Shown here piece after piece: positions 11,390 through 21,364 of a DNA stretch of 64,000 nt. Source of the DNA: Sympetrum striolatum (Eukaryota; Arthropoda; Insecta; Odonata; Libellulidae). The position numbers and the translations under genes are program-made. The notes beneath the pieces were generated by a model. The model did not search any database and had not been told where the DNA came from. It was given only the letters and a program-made list of their open reading frames with translations. The stretch spans positions 22,002,562 to 22,066,561 of the forward strand of contig OX388347.1 of the NCBI GenBank assembly GCA_947579665.1, in the 5' to 3' direction. Position 1 is the first letter of the stretch; every line of letters begins with the position of its first letter.

Positions 11390-12284
11390 TCTAACTCACA
11401 ATTATATCCCCGTAATGTGGATTTATCGGTACCGCCCTATGATTCTATTTATATTTCTATGATTAACTTAGTCTTAAGCTTATATTCCATCTGCATATCA
11501 TGTCATTTACCCTCTTGGCTTTTGGTACGCAAATGTTTCTCGTCGCCTAAGCTTCTTTGTTTGCATAAGGATTGCCAGGATAATCTAAATTTATTATCAT
11601 TATGCTTGAGGAACACGTAACCCAATATATCCATCACGAACTTGCTCTTTTGCAAGCATATAAATATTCTCGCTTCACTTTTTTCGTCTCCATCCCCTCT
11701 TATATGAAAATATCCTCCCCTGACTTGCGTTTTTCTGAGGCCTTGAATTTGGATTTACGAAACCTGCTTAAGACTTTGGAGTGCGCGTCACAGCTAAGTT
11801 TACCCGAGACTTATTTTAATGCCGTCGCGGATTAACAGCAAGATTAACGGACGAGATATTTCCGGGAAGTCGTTTTAAGTTACAAAGCGGAGCGCAAACT
11901 ATTAACTTTGCCTTCATAGCGAAGATATTTTTCTCGGAGAAGTAGTTGGTGTGCTCGCTGCGTTGGCCCGCCCGAGATGAATACACATCTTCAAAATTGG
12001 GGATTAAAAGTTTTTGGACGCCATTTTGCGATACTGTACTCTCCCTTGAAAGTTACGACCCCTCCGCTTTTTATATCGGTAGTTAAATGAAAGTTTTTTA
12101 TCCGTATAATATTTCTCGGTCAAAAATCGCACGAGAAACACCAGAAGGTGAAAGGGAGGTTAGATTAGATTAGATAATCCCTTCATTAAGCGAAGTTAGG
12201 CTCCCCTCCTCTGCCTAAACTCACATGCTGAAACGCTCGTAACGAATCAATAACTTCGTTAAGTTTCTAAAAAAGTGGAAAATT
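11390..12284. other. Gene-less stretch with GC-richer 3' half
   Basis: The 67- and 77-codon frames at 11.4-11.8 kb have no recognisable motif. About 11820-12080 is CpG-richer. Three copies of TTAGA occur in a row near 12160. Nothing else is seen. Confidence 0.5.
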
Positions 12285-12292
12285 GCTATGAC

Positions 12293-12971
12293 TAGAGGTG
12301 TTTGTTTTTCGCAATAAGCGATAAAACCAACAAATAACGCGAATGTTTGCCGATTTAACGAAATAACGAATATTTCAACAGTTTTAATAAGCAGCACGGA
12401 TTTTGGTGATTTTCGCTTCATTCATCATTTTTAAGAGAAGGAAATGTAGCTTTGGTATGATTTAAATAAATGTAAAATATATAATTGTATTATTTACGTA
12501 TTTTTGTCATATTTTTTATTACCCATGACATCTTTGCTTATGCGAATTCAGCTTTGATCTTTTGCAATAAATTCACAAAACTTTCTTTCCATTATGGATT
12601 ATCACAGAATCTCGCCTAATTCCACGATGAAATATGTTTTGTTTTTCCTAACATCTATCGTGTCAATATGTTTTTAATGAAAATATAATTTTTTGTTTAT
12701 CTGCAACCGTGAACGTATTTTCCTTAGGTGTAAACATCACAGTTTTTTATAAATGTAATTTAATATTTTGTATAATTTACAGTTAATATTATTTTCAATG
12801 CTGATAATGTTTATGCTAAAGTGGGCCTAGTATTATTTCTTTGCTTTCATGAGAGACTGTGAAAATTAGTAGCACCAAATTTAGGAAACATAATAAAAAC
12901 ACAAAACATTACAATTTGGTTTTCAAATCAACAAATTTCAGAGAAAATAAAAACATTTTCAAACACCTCTA
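12293..12971. mobile_element. hAT-like non-autonomous DNA transposon, 679 bp
   Basis: The termini are perfect 12-bp inverted repeats, TAGAGGTGTTTG at 12293-12304 and its complement at 12960-12971. They are flanked by an 8-bp duplication with one mismatch, GCTATGAC (12285-12292) and GCTATAAC (12972-12979). An 8-bp duplication together with a TAGAGGTG-type end is the signature of the hAT superfamily. The interior is AT-rich and has no transposase frame, so the copy depended on an enzyme supplied elsewhere. The one-base difference between duplications indicates some age. Confidence 0.75.
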
Positions 12972-12979
12972 GCTATAAC

Positions 12980-13713
12980 TATATCAACGCGTCGGTGATT
13001 CGACAACTCGTTACAATGTAGTGCGATATAATAATCTTACCATAAGTTAGTTAATTCATACTGTAATGAAGCAATCTGAAAATAACTCATCTCATTATGC
13101 ATTGTTGTATATATCATGGCAATAAATCATAAATACTAACGTACAATTGTGGTCCGTTGTCAGAGACTTAAAATTTCAAAATTAAAGACGATGATGTCGT
13201 CGAAGTAATGAATAGCAGTCTTCGAAAGAATATTGCTTTAAGACTGTTAGTACTTTACAGTATGGGAAGCTCTAATGCAATTTATGTAAGGTAGATGAAT
13301 TTGATTTTGATTTTTTTACTTTAAAATATTCAGTATGTTTTGTATGTTGTAGACATTTCAAATGAAGTAATTCATTTGCTAAGACCTTGCTACCAGACAT
13401 TTGGCCTTTCAGCAAAGATTTTTATAATGATAATCAGATTAAATAAGTTCATGAATTGTATTTACAGTAAGAATGATATCATTTCTACATCTTGAAAGTT
13501 ATCCTCATTTTATCTTAAATTTTCATCAGTAAGTGTCACCATGTGTCAGCAGCTCAGTAATTGATAGTGAAGAAGGCAGACGCAAAGTATTTTCAATTTT
13601 ATTATTAATCGTTTCTACATCCGCTGGGAACGTTCCATCAACATTGATAAAATGAGAACATTACGTAGGAAAAATTCTATATTCATTTGCTGAATTTAGT
13701 TTTCATCTTAATG
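12980..13713. other. No feature recognised
   Basis: AT-rich DNA with no frame above 60 codons, no inverted termini and no tRNA-like motif. Confidence 0.5.
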
Positions 13714-13715
13714 TA

Positions 13716-13792
13716 CAGTCCTGGCCAAAATTAACGCAGCACCAGCCGTAAGGATCGCTAGGGAGGTGCTGCGATAATTTTGGCCAGGAGTG
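13716..13792. mobile_element. 77-bp Tc1/mariner-like MITE
   Basis: Two 28-bp terminal inverted repeats, 13716-13743 and 13765-13792, match at 26 of 28 positions. They begin CAGTCCTGGCCAAAATTA and are flanked by TA on both sides (13714-13715, 13793-13794), the target duplication of Tc1/mariner elements. Only 21 bp lies between the repeats. The CAGT start and the TGGCCAAAA core are typical of Tc1-like ends. It is among the smallest units that can still be recognised as a transposon and is close to a bare pair of ends. Confidence 0.75.
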
Positions 13793-13794
13793 TA

Positions 13795-14699
13795 CAATAG
13801 ATATTTCCATGAGGTGAAATATTCTACTAAAGAGAAATAAGGATAAAATTAGACGCTGTTAATATGCATTACGTAGTACCAAAAATCCAATCCTGAAAGC
13901 AATTTGATATGCTCATTCGCCTCCTGATAACAGCTACCAAGCAAATGTATGCAGCTTTTACAGAATATTATGCAAATGAGTTATCAAACCCATATCTGTT
14001 CTTAAAACGCAGTTGCATTTAATAAAATCGATTCCAGAAGTTTTACAACGAAAACGATGCATTCTCATTTACGTTTTTGTGGACACCAAAAAACAGCGAT
14101 CCTGCATGTGAGTAAACAGCGTACGGAAGGGAGAGAGGTGATGATCATAGGTTGTTGAGAAGGGCAAAGCAGACGAGCCTCTGTTATAGAATCTTCCTCG
14201 GCCGTAATTTCATGCTTCGGTAATCGTGAAATTACAAGAAATCTCGCTTTTCAGCCCGAATTTCAAAAAAGGGCGGGTATTCAAAATATTTTTCGCGAAA
14301 TTCGCTCTTTAAAAATCTTTTAAAAAGTTGCTTTCAGTCGAAAGCTCGGGGGCTTATGCTATCCTTGGCCCGTCTGGATCAAACCGCACCCTTTGCAACT
14401 CTCCCTTCTTCCCTCCCTCCCATCTTCTCCGCAACTTTTCTCATTTTGAATCCTCTGTTTATCCATTAATTCTCCTCAGTCCTTTCTCCCTCATTCTCTC
14501 CTCTTTCACACTTCCCGTCTTTACCCTTGTTTTGCCTGCGAACTAATTCTCTGAGCACGAGTCTTATTGGCGTTATCATCTAATGCTTTATTGACGCTTG
14601 GGCTTAGAATTTAGCGTTTAAATATTCGTGGAAAATAGTTGCCCCATGAAAACTGATACGATTAACCACACGTTCTACACTAAAAAAGTGGTTATTTTC
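13795..14699. other. Gene-less stretch with a GC-richer island
   Basis: About 14100-14560 is CpG-containing and then strongly pyrimidine-rich (14395-14530). The 72-codon frame at 14328 owes its Ser/Pro/Leu composition to the pyrimidine run. No gene is called. Confidence 0.5.
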
Positions 14700-14800
14700 C
14701 GGTGAATTGCTTCTACGGAGCGTTCCAACCGGTTACCATCTCTCCATCACCTCGACGTTTCGGCCACTAACTGTGCTGCCATCTTCAGGGCAGGACATCA
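14700..14800 (-). mobile_element. Penelope-like 3' terminus remnant
   Basis: On the minus strand the order is CCTGAAGATGGC, then about 14 bases, then GGCCGAAACGTCGAGG. CTGAAGATGGC followed closely by CCGAAACGTCG is a recurring terminal motif of Penelope-like elements, derived from a hammerhead core in which CTGATGA has become CTGAAGA. The outer stem pairs GGC with GCC. No GIY-YIG or polymerase coding sequence is nearby, so this is a short terminal relic. Confidence 0.45.
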
Positions 14801-14967
14801 CACTCCCTATTTTCAAATCATCAATTCGGCTTTCGACCTAAAAAGATCAATCATACTCATAATCATACTTTTTAAGTTCCCCAAAATTAATTTTGATTTA
14901 TGAAGATGAAGACTTCAGAATAGTTGTTTTTTTTCTAAAAGTGCTTCGACCTCTTTGGTAATATTGC

Positions 14968-15040
14968 GCGTTAGCTCCCACCAAGAATCGAACCCCGATC
15001 GCGTTCACCAAAGTCGTAAGCGCTACTCAGTTGTCTATCC
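14968..15040 (-). mobile_element. tRNA-like sequence, probable SINE head
   Basis: The minus strand starts GGATAGACAACTGAGTAGCG, an A-box-like segment, and reaches a B box GGGTTCGATTC at about 14995-14985. The distance between boxes fits a tRNA of 72-75 nt. The ends do not form an acceptor stem. It is tRNA-derived but not a functional tRNA gene. Confidence 0.55.
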
Positions 15041-15044
15041 AAAA

Positions 15045-16555
15045 GTCCGATGTTGTAGTATTAGGAATTTAAATTCATATTTTAACTAACTGCCGCAATT
15101 GACTTACTTTGCCTGTATCGTAAGATTCAGACCAGTTGTAGAAAATGAATATCATTTCGAAAATTTTAATCCACAGAGATTTCTATGGCATTATTTCACA
15201 CATCCAATGATCAGCTATCGGTGGTCAAATTCTCATTTAAAGGGTAATTTTTAAATCAAAATTTTATTGTATCACAATTTATTGTATTGTGCCCTCAAAC
15301 TCTTTGTGCTGCCCTTATCCTTTTTCAGGGAAATATAGCACAGAAGGCGAAAGAAGTACGTAGAGACATTCCATGAAAATGAAAAATTTTAATACATTTT
15401 TCTAGTTTTATTTTTATTATATAAGCGTCTATATATTATAGATACTATAAGCGTTTTTTCGGCTTTGTCAATCTTTGAAATGTTCGTTATGGCACCAAAA
15501 AATCATCTAATATTCAGTCTCATTGCCACACTGCGAATTTGACTTTCCAGCATTGCTTCTGACAATGAGTAAGTAGCAGACAGATCAAGCCGGCAGAAAA
15601 AATCCTAACCTGCGGTTTGAGCATTAATCAGTTAGAGCTAAGTTTTTCGTTCGGCGGGGATATCAATATTGGTAGTGCGTGCGAAAGGAAAGTGGGGATA
15701 TTAACGAGGGATCGTTTTGGATCTCTCTTTCGCCGGTTACGAGAGTCGATGGATCAGGTGAGGTCGTGCTCAATCTTGACTCTCCGGACGGACGAGATTG
15801 CGCTCATGAGAGCAAACAGGCTGAAGGTGAAAGGATTGGAGATAAAGCGGAAATATGGGATATATTCATAGAAAAGGGAGAAAAATAGCAGGGAAAGGGG
15901 AAATATCTCCTCGGGGCGAGATATCTCTAATCCTTGGAGGAGACACGGGGGCAAAGAACCCAGTCGCGATGGCTAAAAACAGGAATGATGTGCTTTTGAA
16001 GTATGGAATGCTTTGGTTCAATAGCGGTTATGCGAGATTTAGCTCTCTTTATGCAAATAGTTATACGAGAATGGGAAATGCTGAAGAATTGCTTTTGTAA
16101 AACAAGGAAATTTAATTTACACCACCCTTGTAGGTGGGCGTTGCTGATTAAATTCCCAATGTGTCCCTTCATCCAAGAGGAATGGTGTGCTGAAAACTAC
16201 ATAAATAACCGAAAAGAAGTATGAGAAATGAGTTCATTGGGCAATGAAATAGGTATATACTACCACACTTATAAAATATAAATATTACAACCTATTTTGT
16301 GTAACAATGGTAAATGTCGATACTGAACATGTTGATAATGAACATTCTAGGAATTTAAACTCCTGCAAATGTATTTGACTGTATTATTTTATAAAAGTTT
16401 CAACATTGACATATATGTAAATAATATCGCATTATATTTTATATGAGGGGGAATTAGTTAACTATGTATTAGTATCATTTAACAATAAAATTAATTTAAA
16501 TATTGATTTAAAAAATTATTTTGGTTCTATAATTCTGTACCGGAAATTTTAAGAT
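15045..16555. other. Gene-less stretch with a GC-richer island at 15.6-16.2 kb
   Basis: The island has overlapping frames of 66 to 84 codons in several frames on both strands, which is what a low density of AT-rich stop codons gives. None shows a domain. A decayed exon cluster cannot be excluded. Outside the island the DNA is AT-rich and featureless. Confidence 0.45.
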
Positions 16556-16559
16556 GATG

Positions 16560-16870
16560 TGAAATGGATTTACAGGAGTGTTGTAGATGCAAATCCACCC
16601 TCAGCGAAAATTATCGTTCGAGCGGTGACCGAAACTTGACGCTTACAGGCGATTACCTAGGTTCACGTTGGGGTTATACCGGTCCAGGGTGTCTGCCGTA
16701 TTATCTTTCATCTTCCTCTCATCTCACTTAATATTCCCTAACTCTCTTCCAGCAACTCCTACATTGATGCCATACCCATTATCTCTTTGATTTATCCCAT
16801 TCTCTCTAATTTCCAACATCCCCTCTAACATCTCATCACTCCAGTCTTCATCCTACCATTTCATGATAAC
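16560..16870. other. Unassigned block, possibly LINE untranslated sequence
   Basis: About 16570-16700 is GC-richer than its surroundings (TTCACGTTGGGGTTATACCG and following). It is followed by a long pyrimidine-rich run to 16860 resembling the antisense of a purine-rich LINE coding tail. No protein motif could be read, so the assignment is weak. The (TA)n stretch near 16902-16912 lies just outside. Confidence 0.25.
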
Positions 16871-17166
16871 AGTCTTCTACAGGACCGCATTAAGAATTTA
16901 TATATATATATAATAGTTAACAAATGGTTGCGATACTACAAGTATGTCTTCAAGATGTGTCTCAACAGGTGAATAAGGTACGCAAATGTGTATCTATAAT
17001 GAATTAGATACCTTATTATTTGTATTTTAATCTCTGCCTTAATATAAAATGCATGTAAAATAGAAGACACAATTAATTGTATTTCTAAATTAGATGTATT
17101 CATTCACTGTAATTAATACAGTCAGATTCACCTGATATTTTGATTCGGTAATAAAAATCTTTTAAC

Positions 17167-17794
17167 GCTCAAAGGACCAAGGGAGGGCTAAAAATGTCCA
17201 CCAGTTTTCTTTTTCAATATTTTAAGAAGTTAATCGTGTTATACAGTCTTATAACTTCATTGAATTGTCAAATTTAGGCTGTTAAAGATAACTATATGTT
17301 GGTGCTATTTGTACATTTTCTTTAAACAACGAAATGAGAGCGAAAATAGGCACAAAATGACCCTCCCTTGGTCCAACCTGCGACATATTTTTGAAGTAAA
17401 TGGAATCATATTTTGACAAATAGTTTTTAATTAATTTTAATAATTTAATTTAATTCTTTTGAATTATACCTTGCTGTTGATTTATAAGCATAACTAACGG
17501 TGATTTACAAACTTATTTTCCAAATTAGAGCTTTAAAGCCGGTGCCATTGAGAAGAAGCTTTATCATATCCTCGTCTTTGATGAGTTAAAAAAATAAAAA
17601 TTTCATTGTTCTTATCGCAGTAGTACAATTTTTAGCAACATAAATCATTGTAAGAAGTTTTTAAAAATTCAAGAAGGTAATTGCTTAATAGGTATTATGT
17701 TTCATTATTATTTTATCGAAAAAAACAAAAGTGGACAAATTATGACTCTTCCTTGGTCCACGGATTAACCAAAAAAAGGTTGGACCTTTGAGGG
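17167..17794. mobile_element. piggyBac-like non-autonomous transposon, 628 bp, TTAA-flanked
   Basis: TTAA lies on both sides (17163-17166, 17795-17798). The ends are related inverted repeats, CGCTCAAAGGACCAA at the left and CCCTCAAAGGTCCAA at the right (on the minus strand). Inside them GGACCAAGGGAGGG at the left is mirrored by GGACCAAGGAAGAG on the minus strand about 30 bp in from the right end, and a third TCCCTTGGTCCA copy sits near 17364-17375. TTAA duplication with CCCT-type ends is the piggyBac signature. No transposase is encoded. Confidence 0.65.
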
Positions 17795-17799
17795 TTAAA

Positions 17800-19125
17800 C
17801 CACAACTTCATGGAAGTATTCATCTGGGATCGATCGAGAAAATTATATCATTACGTTTTCCATTAACAAAATTTTACGCCTCAAATACTTTTAATTTTGA
17901 GACAATTATTTACATTTTGATAAGTCTAAAGTCCCAAGCTGTCTACAATAATGCATTCTACTATATTAGAGAATAACAGTATTTAATTTGAATAATGGAT
18001 ATTCATTAATGCAATGTCTTAGAAAGGCCTTGCGATTGATTCAATATATTTTCGAATCACATTACTAAAATATTAATACATAAGACAGATTTACCTAATA
18101 TTTAATCTAAGAGTAATTAAATTACTTTGTAAAGGATAAATTACGTTTTCGTGTATTTTTAACAAGAATGCAACAGCACATGCAATTATATAAACCTTAA
18201 AATGATCTAATCACTCATTTTTATCAAGAACGAGCTCGTACATTCCGCGGAATTTATGAGAAAATAATTTCTTACAGACAATTTTCAGCGTTTGATTTAT
18301 GCTGTAGAATATTGATTTCCATCAACAAAACCAGTCCCCTGTTTAATAAATATATTCGATAATGATAAATGGCATTTTCTTCATGAATCGTTTTCCAAAC
18401 ATTCACATAAAATGTGTGTGTATAATCCTTGCTTCATCCAATGACGTATGTGTCGACACTAGCGATGGCAAAATCAACGGTTTGAGTTTGACAACCATGT
18501 GCCTCTTATTAGATTAGTGCGCTTGTCCCGTTCCCTTGTCTACAACTCCCACAACATTGCTCCGATTACTACTTCCGCCTCCGCTGCCGGTTAATCTCGC
18601 GTTGTCATCGCATCCCCCTCGCCGCTGTTATAAGGGGGAACACACCCATTCCCCCGTTCAACATTATTACTTTCCCACGTTCGCTATTTGCATATTGGTA
18701 TCAAACAGTACTGTTCAACAATAGTATCAGATTCAAAACGCAAATGATAAAAGTAAACAATAACTTTATTCAGGAGTAATATATTACCTTCGTAATGTAG
18801 TATCAGTCTCATTTATCTTGTCTGGAAAAGATTTTTTCGTCAAGGTCGTTTTACTGTCAATTCTAAGTCTTCTTCCCGAAAAATGTAAAACTCATGCTAC
18901 AATATTAACTCAAGAAATATAAAATTCAAGGAGGAATAAAAAAATCAAGGAAGAAGGAATCACTTATTTGAGCAACTCGAAGTCGGTCGTCTATTATCAT
19001 TATGTATTTATTATTATTAAATTGAGTGTTCCTTACATACCAGGATGTAGATTTCTCTGTATGTATTGCATTGGTATTTCTTAGACATGAGTGAGATTGT
19101 GATTTTTTATTTTTTCCCATTACGC
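17800..19125. other. AT-rich DNA; short GC-richer patch at 18.5-18.7 kb
   Basis: The patch has a 62-codon frame of no recognisable family. Near 18464 the string TAGCGATGGCAAAA resembles a hAT end, but I found no partner end. Otherwise featureless. Confidence 0.45.
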
Positions 19126-19129
19126 AATT

Positions 19130-19600
19130 CCAATTTACATAGCGTTAGTTAGGCCTCACCTTGAGTATGCATGTAGTGTATGGGACCCCGCCGAGAAATG
19201 TCATATTCGGGATTTAGAAAAAGTACATCGAAAGGCGATACGATTTATAAAGAATTAATACGATAAAACAGCGAGTGTCACTCAGATGTTACTGGACGCG
19301 GGATGGGAATCATTAGAAGATAGAAGAAAAATTAAAAGGCTAAATTTATTAAATAAGTTCAGAGAAATTACGTTTTCAGATGATGTAACCGATATAATGC
19401 GACCCCCCTGTTATATGGGCCGTGCTGATACTGCCCGAAAGATTAGGGAAATAGATGCTAGAACGAATCGTTTCAAAAATTTTTTTTTGGAGTATACGCG
19501 AATGCAGCCGTTTAGGAAAATAGAGTCAAGGTGCTTGCACCCCCTGCCACACGCCGAAAGGCGGCTTGCAGGGTTCTTACATAGACATAGACAATAAGTA
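19130..19600 (+). mobile_element. LINE fragment: ORF2 C-terminus with HPLPHAERRL ending
   Basis: In one frame from 19145 the plus strand reads LVRPHLEYACSVWDPAEKC, then DLEKVHRKAIRFIKN, one stop codon, then YDKTASVTQMLLDAGWESL, RRKIKRLNLLNKFREI and finally SRCLHPLPHAERRLAGFL. PHLEYACSVWDP and HPLPHAERRL are conserved features of the last part of the reverse-transcriptase polyprotein in Jockey/CR1-like elements of arthropods. The single in-frame stop near 19258 and the missing upstream domains make it a 5'-truncated pseudogene. The 3' end carries a simple CATAGA-type repeat. Confidence 0.85.
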
Positions 19601-20755
19601 AAGTGGTAATCTACCAGATTGTATCATCCAATGATATTTTATCACTTACATATTAACTTTTAGGTAAATACAGAAACAATCTTGCCATAGTCCTGACTGC
19701 ATCAATCCTCGCAAATTTTTACGGTCGAAAAGGGCAACTAAAAGACATTCGTCGCAGATTTATTTCAACCCGCATTAATTTTTAGCTGAAACTCAATCCG
19801 TAAAGGATTTGTTGGGTAGATTCAATTTTATCGTGTTCTGAGATATAGGATTTGTATTTTCTCGAGTGTCTGATACACCTCTTCCTCCCTAGTTCAAGTA
19901 CAGGTTGAGTTTCCTGAAGTCGAGAATTACATCCGAAAGATAAAAGACAAACCAGTTTGTTTTGTGGGAGGAAGAACTGGGGCGCGAAAATTTCGTCCGC
20001 ACAAAAAAGAAAAACGAACCGAAATAATGAGGTAATTCGAAAAGATGTGGGACTTGGACGACACAATGATGAAAATTCCTCGGTTGGGAGCAGAAGAGTG
20101 GAAGTATTAAAGAGGGCGCGTTGGGATGGAGGGATAAAGGAGAGAGGTGATCCGAATCGCCCTTTCAATAACGTTAACCTTCGAAATTTGGGTCGCGCTA
20201 ATTGAAATGTACAGAAATTCAAAAAGCGATGAAAGGGCATAAAAAAGAAGTGTAACGCCGCCACCGCAGCCTCTCATTGGAATCCAATTCGATAAAATTC
20301 CGATGTCTCTAAGGGAGACTCTCTAATCGATTAATGTTTTGCCTCTTTCGCTCCGCAGCCGACGGATCCCTTTTACGTTCGTTCGGATGAGGAGATTCGC
20401 TCGGTCTTGTAATTTAACGGGAGTCACTGTGATGCCGTCGCATGTTTATAAATAATAATACTTTCATTGTATTCAATGGCGAAATCAATAGATAATGTTT
20501 TAGAAGTCTTAACGAAATATTTGTGTGTCCCTACCTAATCCGCAGTTCTAATGAATGTATTTTAAATTCTATTTTACCTTCTATAGTTTATTATTTTCTG
20601 TTTGTATTTTTAATTTTTAGACCGTTAATGACTGATTGTTTATTTACAAGTATATTTATTAATCTATTTTTACCTACTTACATATAGATGTGTAACTATT
20701 TGTTCTTTCTCTGTTTTTGTGTGATAGTATTGGAAAGTCTTCTTGTCTCTTAAAT
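19601..20755. other. Gene-less stretch with GC-richer island at 19.9-20.4 kb
   Basis: A 160-codon minus-strand frame (19782-20264) and an 82-codon plus-strand frame overlap here. The minus-strand peptide is rich in Phe, Leu, Ser and Pro and has no motif I recognise. Overlap on both strands points to composition rather than coding. Beyond 20420 the DNA is AT-rich. Confidence 0.45.
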
Positions 20756-20760
20756 CACAT

Positions 20761-20997
20761 TTAATCTGATTTCATCACTGAATATAGTTTTCCTATCTGT
20801 AGGTTTCGCAGATTTTTCACGCTCCCCTTCTCGAGAATGTTTTCCAGCAATGGAATTTTTTTCCTAAGCTCTTGACTCAGGTTTTCTAAGTCCACAAAGT
20901 AGTCTTTATCGGTGTACTGTTTTATCAAGCTCTCTCTCATACATTTATAAGATGAAGGATTAGGTGTAAGAAGTGACTTTATAGTCTCAATCTCATC
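20761..20997 (-). pseudogene. Protein-like open block, 3' part, unknown family
   Basis: Directly after a TAG (20998-21000) the minus strand is open for 78 codons to a TAA at 20761-20763. The peptide begins DEIETIKSLL and contains KQYTDKDYFVDLENL, SQELRKKIPLLENILEK and ends QIGKLYSVMKSD. Balanced composition with charged, helix-like heptads is unlike the random frames nearby. It adjoins the upstream open block in another frame, so either one base has been gained or lost or the TTTATTTAG before it is a splice acceptor. No compatible donor was found, which favours a frameshifted gene or domesticated transposon. I do not recognise the family. Confidence 0.45.
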
Positions 20998-21360
20998 CTA
21001 AATAAAGTCCTTTATTATTATAATCATAATGAAACTGTAAAATTGCGCAAGTTTCAGTGATACTTGGCGGAATTTCATCATTCAAAAAATCTGATGTGGC
21101 CAGCACATGACTTTCTCCAAATATAAGAGGTAAATATTTATCTACGATAGTATTTTCGAGCTCTATATTCAATCTAAACTTAGAAGATAAGCGATGAATT
21201 TGTGTCGTATTATCTTTTACGTCACAAACATTATAAATATTGTTTTTCGGGACATGTTCGATGAAAAACGGTAAAATTGGCCTTTCGCCCAAAGCGCCCA
21301 GAGCGCCCTCAAAGTAAATAATCAGCAACCTCCGGTTTATCAGGATTTCATGAATAACTC
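20993..21360 (-). pseudogene. Protein-like open block, 5' part, unknown family, possible exon
   Basis: The minus strand is open from about 21397 to a TGA at 20993. A good splice-acceptor-like sequence, GATTTTTTAG, ends at 21361, so a coding exon could begin at 21360 with GVIHEILINRRLLIIYFEG. The peptide continues with ERPILPFFIEHVPKNNIYNV, KFRLNIELENTIVDKYLPLI and SDFLNDEIPPSITE. It alternates hydrophobic and charged residues like a folded domain. The frame closes just where the next block opens in another frame. No upstream exon was recognised. It could be the last part of a host gene, or a captured or transposon gene; I cannot decide. Confidence 0.45.
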
Positions 21361-21364
21361 CTAA

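Noticed and set aside
18462..18500. hAT element starting at TAGCGATGGCAAAA
   Set aside because: No matching inverted end or 8-bp duplication was found downstream.
19782..20264. 160-codon minus-strand frame as a gene
   Set aside because: The peptide is dominated by Phe, Leu, Ser and Pro, has no recognisable domain, and a plus-strand frame overlaps it; composition explains it.
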